NCBI GenBank assembly: GCA_016840385.1 | Contig: JAEOSL010000062.1 | Location: 1 to 20,938 of the forward strand | Reading direction: 5' to 3' | Origin: Candidatus Thorarchaeota archaeon | GTDB taxonomy: Archaea > Asgardarchaeota > Thorarchaeia > Thorarchaeales > Thorarchaeaceae | DNA: 20,938 bases | Shown here: piece after piece, positions 14,958-20,938 of the stretch | Layout: each line of letters begins with the position of its first letter | How positions within the stretch are numbered: the first letter of the stretch is position 1 | Made by a program: the position numbers and the translations under genes | Notes under the pieces: generated by a model | Database searches by the model: none | What the model was told of the DNA's origin: nothing | What the model saw: only the letters and a program-made list of their open reading frames with translations

Positions 14958-15995
14958 GTGCTTTTACTTGATACCAGTTCCATGGTTTCTGTTCTCATTG
15001 ACACAACCAATTGCACAGGATGTGGAAATTGTGTAGATGTTTGTCCTTCGAATGTATTATCGCTCAAAGAAACAGACAAAACCAAGTTTGCAGTAGTCAT
15101 AGCTGAAGAGAATTGCTGTGCATGTGGAGCATGTGCCATCAAGTGCGTCGAACAATCTATTGCAGTGACCGGTTACGAGATGCTCAAAATTGAACCACCT
15201 TCTGAATACCCTCCTGAGCAGGGTCGATATTTGCGGGGAAATGATTACTCCCCTGTAGCAGTTGTTGCAATTCTTGATACTGACGACTCAAAGATTCCAT
15301 CTGAATTAGCAGAACTACTAACAGTCGCAGTCGAATCTGGAGCAGCAATCGCAGGAACGCTCCAAACTGAAAATCTGGGTATTGAGAAAATTGTTGCGAA
15401 TATGGTCGCAAATCCAAACATCAGATTCATAGTTTTATGTTGGAGGGAAGCACATGGACATAGTCCAGCAGAAGCTCTTCAGTGTCTAATTGAAAGTGGC
15501 GTTGAGAATGACAAGAGAAGAACTATAATTGGTGCAACAGCCCCGACTCCGTATCTTGCGAACATCTCTCTAGATTCAATCGAGCGTTTCAGAAAACAAT
15601 TGAAGATTGTGAACATTATCAAAGAAGATGATCCATCATTCGGAATGCGTCCTGAGAATGTGAAAAAAGCGGTGCACGCGTGTATTCAAGAGAAACCTAC
15701 TAAGTTTGAACACTATAATCTCTATGATCCCGGAGCATGGCCAGAACCACCAATTTGCGAAAAGATATCAATTCGACTTGCGGAACCATGGCGACCTGAT
15801 CTAACCTCAGAAGAGATTGACATCATTGAAAAGATGAAACTAGCTGGAGAAAAACTTAGTCAGAAGCATCCCGAAGCGGTACTAGTCAAAGAAGACCCAG
15901 AAGAAAATGTTCTATTGGAGTATCTCGGATTAAGGAAGAAGATTGATGATGAGGATCAGAAGGATGAGATAAACAATGAAAGGAAAAAGCGGTAA
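14958..15995 (+). CDS. 2[4Fe-4S] ferredoxin fused to an MtrA-like corrinoid domain
   Basis: 345 residues. Residues 15-65 are a double-cluster ferredoxin: Cys19/22/25/29 (last one followed by Pro) and Cys53/56/59/63. Residues about 83-225 match subunit A of methyl-H4MPT:coenzyme M methyltransferase: YPPEQGRYLRGNDYSPVAVV, VESGAAIAGTLQTENLGIEK, NPNIRFIVLCWREAHGH, IIGATAPTPYL, SIERFRKQ. His168 aligns with the MtrA histidine that coordinates cobalt. The C-terminal tail (about 235-345) is charged, with no membrane helix, unlike methanogen MtrA. I infer a soluble corrinoid methyl carrier whose fused ferredoxin may reduce the cobalt for reactivation. No MtrB-H or methyltransferase partner is visible. 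The start is GTG at 14958, 6 bases after GAGGTAGG; the ATG at 14982 is the alternative. It overlaps the next gene by 20 bases. Confidence 0.88.
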   Translation: MLLLDTSSMVSVLIDTTNCTGCGNCVDVCPSNVLSLKETDKTKFAVVIAEENCCACGACAIKCVEQSIAVTGYEMLKIEPPSEYPPEQGRYLRGNDYSPVAVVAILDTDDSKIPSELAELLTVAVESGAAIAGTLQTENLGIEKIVANMVANPNIRFIVLCWREAHGHSPAEALQCLIESGVENDKRRTIIGATAPTPYLANISLDSIERFRKQLKIVNIIKEDDPSFGMRPENVKKAVHACIQEKPTKFEHYNLYDPGAWPEPPICEKISIRLAEPWRPDLTSEEIDIIEKMKLAGEKLSQKHPEAVLVKEDPEENVLLEYLGLRKKIDDEDQKDEINNERKKR

Positions 15996-16379
15996 GATAA
16001 CCAGACTCTGGTTGGCAATGATTGAAGTGTCCGACATGGACAAGGCGGTAGAGTTCTACCACGAAACCCTTGGTCTGCCATAGCTCTCGATGCAAGAGCG
16101 TTCAATCATGTTGAGGTTGGACCAGATGAACCTTTAGCTAAGATTGGCTTACATCTAACTGATAAGAAATCAGACGAGAGAAAAACGACTGGAGTGGTCT
16201 TCGATACGGACAATATCTATGCCTTATATGAAAGACTGAGGGAACAAGGGGTTGTTTTCACTCAGGAACCCAAGAAAATGCCCTGGGGTAGCATAGTCGC
16301 TGATTTCCTAGACCCATTCAATAACGAGCTTGAGGTCGTTCAAGACCCAGATCATTATACACGAGAGTACAATCGATAG
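15976..16379 (+). pseudogene. Glyoxalase/VOC-family gene interrupted by a frameshift
   Basis: The first frame, from the ATG at 15976, gives MKGKSGKITRLWLAMIEVSD then MDKAVEFYHETLGLP and stops at the TAG at 16081. From 16083 to 16379 the frame one base back continues the same fold: ALDARAFNHVEVGPDEPLAK, KIGLHLT, GVVFDTDNIYALYERLREQG and the WGSIVADFLDPFNNELEVVQ ending typical of VOC proteins. One extra base at about 16081 would restore a protein of about 134 residues. VOC proteins are metal-dependent lyases, dioxygenases or drug-binding proteins; the substrate is unknown. The start lies 20 bases inside the ferredoxin-MtrA gene, so it is the second gene of that operon. Whether the shift is real decay or an assembly error cannot be told from sequence alone. 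Confidence 0.8.
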
Positions 16380-16450
16380 CTCTTCCTCTCAAATCACCCT
16401 GAACATTACAGCGAAATCTAACACCAACTAGTTGATGAGTTACCTATAAT

Positions 16451-16478
16451 CCTGGTTTTTTCCCCAAAAGGAATCAGG
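16451..16478. terminator. Hairpin with T-run between convergent genes
   Basis: CCTGGTTTTTT pairs with AAGGAATCAGG in RNA over about 11 positions, three of them G-U wobbles, around a C-rich loop. The left arm contains T6, which could itself act as the U-tract that archaeal RNA polymerase needs to end the transcript of the preceding plus-strand genes. The right arm overlaps the stop codon of the GYD gene on the other strand. Confidence 0.35.
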
Positions 16479-16767
16479 GAATCTCTGAGATGAGCTTATG
16501 AGCGTTGGTCAGCGAAAGTCCTACAAGAGTTTCTGTCGACTGTACTCCTGTAGCACCAAACATGAACAAACCTTTCATTGCTGCTTCTATAGATGGTGCT
16601 TCGATAATTGAAACAAAGTCGTATCGACCCAGCGTGTAGTATACGTTCTTGATCTCTGCTCCTACAGATTTAGCGACCTTTTGAGAATCCTTGAATCGCT
16701 CTGGAGCCTTTTTGATTTCCTGGACACCTTTGGTTGTGTATTTTGCTAGTATTATGAATATAGGCAT
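16474..16767 (-). CDS. GYD-domain protein
   Basis: 97 residues from the ATG at 16767. A longer frame begins at 16791, but GAGGTG sits 5 bases before the 16767 ATG and the family fold starts at MPIFIILAKYTTKG. The GRYDFVSIIEAPSIEAAMKG stretch is the GYD signature, in a dimeric alpha-beta barrel-like fold, followed by STETLVGLSLTNA. GYD proteins are short single-domain proteins of unknown biochemical role. It appears to be a stand-alone gene between two convergent or distant units, with its own start region at 16768-16892. Confidence 0.85.
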   Translation of the reverse strand: MPIFIILAKYTTKGVQEIKKAPERFKDSQKVAKSVGAEIKNVYYTLGRYDFVSIIEAPSIEAAMKGLFMFGATGVQSTETLVGLSLTNAHKLISEIP

Positions 16768-16892
16768 TATTACACCTCGTTGCCCAAACATAATCTATAG
16801 CTGAACTTGTACTTAATCGTTTCCAGAGGTATGATTTTGAGAATTTGAAAGCAGTTTTTCTTCTGATTCAAGAGAGCGCAAACTAAGTAGTT

Positions 16893-19883
16893 CTAAAATT
16901 CGAGTTCTTCCATTACTTCTACTCTCGATACATCTGATTGGTCAAATAACTCAAAAGACTCACTCAACAAGGTTTCAGCTTCCTCCTGTCTTCCAGTTGT
17001 CCTCAAAAGGACAACTAGATTGCTGAAAATGGTCGAAAGATAATATCTATAGATTTTGGGTGATTCAGGTGTGAGTTCACCGATTAGTTTGATTGCTTCA
17101 CGAAGTACTCCTTCAGCTTCACTTAGCTTACCCATCTGTTCGAGAAGTATAGCATAGCTGTTTAGAGTGATTACAAGGTAACGAGAGAAGACCTTTGGCT
17201 GTTCTTCATGATTCTTCCTGAGAATAGAAAGTGCATCTTGAATTGGGCTCTCGGCCTCGTTGAGCCTATTCGTTTCTCTTAGAAGAATAGTTAGATTCCT
17301 CATAGTTCCAGAGCATTCGCGTACTCGAAAGAGATCCGATTTCTCTTCCAAACATTTTATGAAGATATCCAGAGCTTCTCGAAATACATCTTCAGCTTCT
17401 CTCATTCTTCCTTGTTTTCTTAATAGAATGCCAAGTTTCTCCAGACTATATGCAAGTTGATCCCGATACATTTCAGGAGTTTTATCGGTAATCTCCCTAA
17501 AAATGTCAATTGATTTGTTGAAAGCGTTCTCAGCATCGCTTTCTCGACCTGTCTTTGAATATAGAGTGCCGAGACCAGTCTGGCTACTGGCTACTGCATT
17601 GAGATATGCATCCGGAGCACCGTCTGCTAGTTTAGTATAAATCATAAGGGCTTCATCGAAAACAGATTCCGCATCTTTCATTTTTTGCAGGTCAAGTAAT
17701 AACCATCCAAAGTTCAGGAGGGCTATACCCAAATGTCCACGGAATGAATCAGGTCCTTTTTTAGCTCCAGCTCTCCTAAGAGATACAACTTCTCTGAATG
17801 CAGCTTCAGCTTTTGAAAACCTTCCTGTCTGGTGATATAGGAAAGCTAAATTGTTGAGAACTGCCGCAACATAATTCTCGAATCGATCAGGCTCCTTTGC
17901 AGCAAGATTACGATAGAGTTCAAGTGATTCTTGAAATGATTTCTCAGATTCCATTAACGAACAGGATGCCTCAAATAAAGCACCCCGAATCACGAGACTT
18001 CTAGCAATTTCACTAGCATAGCCATCTGTTTTCTTCTCAGAGATATCTCGGAATATAGCGATAGCTTCACTGATTGCAGTTTCACCTTCATCGGGTCTTG
18101 ACCGTATGTATTGCAACCAAGCATATTCTCGGAGTGTGACCGCAACATTGAATCTATATGCTTCGGGTTGTGAGTTGGCTAGACTCCTCCAGATATCTAG
18201 TGCTTCTTTATACGAATCTTCTGATTCTTGCGGTCTGCTTGTATCACGATAGAGTTCAGCAAGTGAAACCAAGGTATCCGCAACCTCATCCAGAAATTCT
18301 CGTGGAGATTCACCTGCAAGTATTCTAAAAATATCTAACGATTCGCTAATCGCGTGTTCAGCCTCAGCAATCCTTCTTAGAGCGGTTAGAGATCTTCCCT
18401 TGAGTAAGAGAAGATTAGCGCGTCCCTCCTCGCTGTTAAGCTCAATTGGAGTAAGAACTGTCAATACATCAGCGTGACTCCACTTTTTGAGTAGACTATC
18501 TACAACTTCCTTGGCTTTGAAAATTGTTTCTCTCTCTGACGTCAGTGATTTCGCGGATAAGGATAGACTAAGCAATTCAATATCTGATTGTGATTCTTGA
18601 GAATTGTCCAGAAGCTCTGACACCTCATTTGCAAGTACAGGTAATCGATCACCAAGCTCTGCTAGAAGGAGATCTTTTGCCAAGTCATGCAGTATCCACT
18701 TTCCTTCTTCATTTTGTTTGACAAAACTAAGGTTCTGTACTCGGTCCCAATGTTCCGATTTCATCTCAGGTGCAATAATTGACAAAATCTTCCAGTTGAA
18801 GTAGGGGACAAGTCCTGCGCGGTCAATGATATAGAGTAACCCTTCTGCCTCGCTGAATAGCTTTCTCCATGTCTTAAGATGAACATCATCGAGAGTATCT
18901 GCTCGTAGTTCTTCTGCTTCTTCAGCAGTGGAGCAACATATCTGTGTCATGTCATAGATAGTATTGACAACATAGGGATTACCTCTGCTAACGCTAGCAA
19001 TTTTCGCCTGGAGGCCCTCTTCAGTGCATCCTCTTTTATTTAGCAGGTCTATACTACTCTCCTCGTCCAGTTCGGTAAGCTCTTGTTCTTCAAACGACGC
19101 ATCTTGAAAAAGCTGCTTCGGTGCGGGACCCCGACTTGCTACAACTCCAATTGATGTGGAGAGCGATGAAAGGAAGACGTACCATAACTCAGCTTCGCTG
19201 ATGCGTTTTCCCTTGTATTGCCAATGTGCATGTATTGCATCAACATCATCAAAATGATCAAACAAAATAATGATTGGTTCATTAGCATTCTTTCTACTGT
19301 TCAAATCTTCTAATAGTGCATCAAGAAAGAGAAACTCAGCATGACGAGGATCTTTCCAGAGAACCTCAAGAAGTTTCTCAATGTAATTTTTCCCGAGTCT
19401 ACTCTGTAACCAATTTCCAACAGTACCGAATCTCCCAGTGAGTCTAGGACTCAGTTTAGCTCCAACAGTAGTGATGGCTGCACCAATACTTGCAAGAGAT
19501 CCAATGAAAGGAATAGGTTGAAGCAAATCTTTTGCCCACTCCCTTCCAGTTTCTTTAGCAGGTTCCACTCCCATTATGAATCGTTGCCGGATATGCCAAA
19601 GGATATCATATCGACTGAGTTGGATTCCCATACGAACAGTTGCTTTAGCTAGAGCGTCTAGTCGGTCAAAGAAATTGGTTACTCTATCACAGTCCAAGAA
19701 AACAGTGTTGTCATGTATATCATGCCAGTTCTCGAGTAGGGCACTCTTACCAATTCCACCAATCCCACGGATATGTAAAACAACTGGTTCTTTTCCACAT
19801 CTTTGTATTGAATCTTCCATCCATTGCAGATACTCTACTCTGTCAACGAATATCCGTTCTGATGGTTGATAATGTTCATACAC
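16893..19883 (-). CDS. STAND-type P-loop ATPase with C-terminal TPR-like array
   Basis: 996 residues. The start is GTG at 19883, preceded by GGAG 8 bases upstream; an in-frame stop at 19911 excludes a longer N-terminus. The opening FVDRVEYLQWM resembles the FxGRxxEL lead of STAND/AAA ATPases. Walker A is GIGGIGKS (40-47) and Walker B is the hydrophobic IIILFDHFDD near residue 208. A winged-helix-like region follows the ATPase. Residues about 488-985 are a helical repeat array. STAND proteins are switches that oligomerise when the sensor repeats bind a ligand; this one has no separate effector domain at its N-terminus. It could be a signalling hub or a defence sensor, but nothing in the sequence decides. 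The gene stands alone, between the GYD gene and a divergent regulator. Confidence 0.9.
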   Translation of the reverse strand: MYEHYQPSERIFVDRVEYLQWMEDSIQRCGKEPVVLHIRGIGGIGKSALLENWHDIHDNTVFLDCDRVTNFFDRLDALAKATVRMGIQLSRYDILWHIRQRFIMGVEPAKETGREWAKDLLQPIPFIGSLASIGAAITTVGAKLSPRLTGRFGTVGNWLQSRLGKNYIEKLLEVLWKDPRHAEFLFLDALLEDLNSRKNANEPIIILFDHFDDVDAIHAHWQYKGKRISEAELWYVFLSSLSTSIGVVASRGPAPKQLFQDASFEEQELTELDEESSIDLLNKRGCTEEGLQAKIASVSRGNPYVVNTIYDMTQICCSTAEEAEELRADTLDDVHLKTWRKLFSEAEGLLYIIDRAGLVPYFNWKILSIIAPEMKSEHWDRVQNLSFVKQNEEGKWILHDLAKDLLLAELGDRLPVLANEVSELLDNSQESQSDIELLSLSLSAKSLTSERETIFKAKEVVDSLLKKWSHADVLTVLTPIELNSEEGRANLLLLKGRSLTALRRIAEAEHAISESLDIFRILAGESPREFLDEVADTLVSLAELYRDTSRPQESEDSYKEALDIWRSLANSQPEAYRFNVAVTLREYAWLQYIRSRPDEGETAISEAIAIFRDISEKKTDGYASEIARSLVIRGALFEASCSLMESEKSFQESLELYRNLAAKEPDRFENYVAAVLNNLAFLYHQTGRFSKAEAAFREVVSLRRAGAKKGPDSFRGHLGIALLNFGWLLLDLQKMKDAESVFDEALMIYTKLADGAPDAYLNAVASSQTGLGTLYSKTGRESDAENAFNKSIDIFREITDKTPEMYRDQLAYSLEKLGILLRKQGRMREAEDVFREALDIFIKCLEEKSDLFRVRECSGTMRNLTILLRETNRLNEAESPIQDALSILRKNHEEQPKVFSRYLVITLNSYAILLEQMGKLSEAEGVLREAIKLIGELTPESPKIYRYYLSTIFSNLVVLLRTTGRQEEAETLLSESFELFDQSDVSRVEVMEELEF
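16929..18422 (-). repeat. 46-residue (138-bp) TPR-like repeat array inside the STAND gene
   Basis: Eleven anchor helices of the form E-A-L-x-I-F, from residue 514 to residue 975, are spaced 46 residues apart in nine of ten intervals and 47 in the other. Each unit reads roughly A-E-x-x-F-x-E-A-L-x-I-F-R-x-L-A, then x-P-[DE]-x-[FY], then L-x-x-L-[AG]-x-L-[LY]-x-x-x-G-R. This is the two-helix TPR pattern with about 12 extra residues per unit compared with the classic 34. The units have diverged in sequence, so the array is old and maintained by selection rather than freshly expanded. Confidence 0.85.
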
Positions 19884-20239
19884 AGGATTAGCTCCGCTAT
19901 TGAAAGTACACTACGTTATCCTTTGATGAAGATAAGGCTCACGGTTATTTTCATCGATAGTTTATTGTATCAGAATTATCTGACTTGTATGATGAGAGTG
20001 AACAAAAGAAGCGAGAGAATAGTCAAGAAGAACGATTTGATGAAGTTCTTCTTACGGCACACATATTTTGGTATGTGGAACATGTATTGATGTCTGCCCA
20101 TCCAATGTCAAAATTGAATCTAAGAGTCAATAGACTCCTTTTCAGTAGAATGGGATGTCTAGAAACGAAATCAGCTGGTAGTGGTTTTAGAGGAAATGAT
20201 AATAGGAACACCCAAGTAAGAATGTGACGAGGAAACATC
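19884..20239. other. Divergent intergenic region, no convincing gene
   Basis: About 356 bases between the GTG of the STAND gene and the ATG of the winged-helix regulator. The only frames are short (up to 80 codons at 19985-20227), of unrecognised composition and without a good ribosome-binding site. It is expected to hold the promoters of both neighbours; no TATA box stands out strongly enough to call. I see no tRNA, repeat or attachment site here. Confidence 0.6.
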
Positions 20240-20938
20240 ATGGCTGGACAACACGATGCTTTCACACGTATCATAGAGATTCTCAAATCCAATCCACGAG
20301 GTATGATAATCAGTGATATCTCAAGGAAATTAGGAATCAATAGGAATACAATTGCTAGATATATGGATGTTTTACTAACGTCCGGTCAAGTTGAAATGCA
20401 CGAGTTTGGTTCAGCAAAAGTTTTCTCCCATACTAAACACGTTCCTCTTTCCGCATTGATTAACTCAGCTTCAGAAGCATTTATTGTTGTAGATTCAAAT
20501 CTCAAAGTTGTTCAGGGCAATGATAAATTAGAGTTATTTACTGGAAAAAAGCTCTCTAAGATGATTGGTGGGTATCTGAACGACATTGAAAACTCCATTC
20601 TGTCAGAAGACTCAGTAATTTCAGAAATAAAGACTGCTCTGAAGAGTAGCAGTGGATCTATTGTTATTGAAACTCACTTCGGTGGGGGAGATGAATTCTA
20701 TTCAGTCAAAATAATTCCTACTGCATTTATTGATGGTGAACCAGGAGTAACTATAATTCTTGAAGATATTACTAGTCGAAAAAAAGCAGAGAAAGATCTT
20801 GCGGATAGTGAGTATAAGTACCGGTCACTATTTGAGAGGTCACAAGTTGGTTTCTTGATAGTCAGAGATAATCCATTGCGTTTTATCTACACTAACAAAG
20901 CGCTCGCTAACATATTTGGTCACAGTATAGAAGAAATT
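20240..20938 (+). CDS. Winged-helix/PAS sensory regulator (partial at right edge)
   Basis: 233 codons from the ATG at 20240 (GAGGA about 8 bases upstream) to the window end, with no stop reached. Residues 1-60 form a winged helix-turn-helix: IIEILKSNPRGMIISDISRK, then LGINRNTIARYMDVLLTSGQ (recognition helix around NRNTIARYMD) and a short wing. A first PAS domain follows at about 75-180 (ALINSASEAFIVVDSNLKVV), ending with ILEDITSRKKAE. A second begins at SEYKYRSLFERSQVGFLIVR and runs off the edge. This HTH-then-PAS layout is found in archaeal one-component regulators that bind DNA in response to a small ligand or redox state. The C-terminus may hold more PAS domains or an output domain. Target genes are unknown; divergent position suggests the STAND gene as one candidate. 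Confidence 0.85.
   Translation, partial: MAGQHDAFTRIIEILKSNPRGMIISDISRKLGINRNTIARYMDVLLTSGQVEMHEFGSAKVFSHTKHVPLSALINSASEAFIVVDSNLKVVQGNDKLELFTGKKLSKMIGGYLNDIENSILSEDSVISEIKTALKSSSGSIVIETHFGGGDEFYSVKIIPTAFIDGEPGVTIILEDITSRKKAEKDLADSEYKYRSLFERSQVGFLIVRDNPLRFIYTNKALANIFGHSIEEI

Noticed and set aside
14956..15036. ATG at 14956 as start of the ferredoxin-MtrA gene
   Set aside because: It is out of frame with the ferredoxin motifs and ends after a short frame; the GTG at 14958 or ATG at 14982 fits.
19985..20227. 80-codon open frame in the divergent spacer
   Set aside because: No recognisable fold, no ribosome-binding site at the start, and biased composition; a chance frame is more likely.
1..20938. 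tRNA/rRNA genes, CRISPR arrays, insertion sequences
   Set aside because: No cloverleaf-like segment with a T-loop, no evenly spaced identical repeats with unique spacers, and no transposase or terminal inverted repeats were seen; the periodic repeats found are inside coding genes.

Overview
The window looks like a chromosomal piece of an AT-rich archaeon. Several starts sit downstream of TATA-like boxes and one gene looks leaderless, while most others have GGAGG/GAGGTG ribosome-binding sites. The gene content is archaeal: IorAB, protein disulfide oxidoreductase, an MtrA-like corrinoid domain, a winged-helix/PAS regulator and a HDLRN-type PAS kinase. The 24-residue leucine-rich repeat protein together with an MtrA domain would suit an Asgard (Thorarchaeota-like) lineage, but that placement is an inference from gene content. 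No rRNA, tRNA, CRISPR array, insertion sequence or transposase is visible.

Layout. 1-2330 (-): a secreted, repeat-built protein running off the left edge. 2551-2973 (+): a DUF22-like protein, facing 4085-3033 (-), a complete DsrE-DsrF-DsrH (TusD-TusC-TusB) operon. 4299-6712 (+): LRR protein, an unidentified 73-residue protein, protein disulfide oxidoreductase and a YciI-like protein. 6845-9058 (+): a soluble four-PAS histidine kinase. 10247-9062 (-): a glutaredoxin-like protein with a thioredoxin reductase. 10415-10891 (+): a ferritin-like protein. 10992-13525 (+): indolepyruvate:ferredoxin oxidoreductase IorA-IorB. 14846-13532 (-): an FMN-dependent reductase and a histidine phosphatase broken by a frameshift. 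14958-16379 (+): a ferredoxin-MtrA fusion overlapping a glyoxalase/VOC gene that is also broken by a frameshift. 16767-16474 (-): a GYD-domain protein. 19883-16893 (-): a 996-residue STAND ATPase with a strict 46-residue TPR-like array. 20240 to the right edge (+): a winged-helix/PAS regulator.

The common theme is thiol, sulfur and electron chemistry: sulfur relay (DsrEFH), two dithiol systems (PDO; TrxR plus Grx), a ferritin-like protein, flavin and iron-sulfur proteins, and ferredoxin-linked oxidation of aryl 2-oxoacids. The most notable gene is 14958-15995. It joins a 2[4Fe-4S] ferredoxin directly to a corrinoid-binding MtrA domain, has no membrane anchor and has no other Mtr subunit beside it in this window. 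That suggests a soluble corrinoid carrier with its own electron input, rather than part of the methanogenic sodium-pumping Mtr complex. The two frameshifts (13.66 kb and 16.08 kb) are each a one-base shift and could be real decay or assembly errors.
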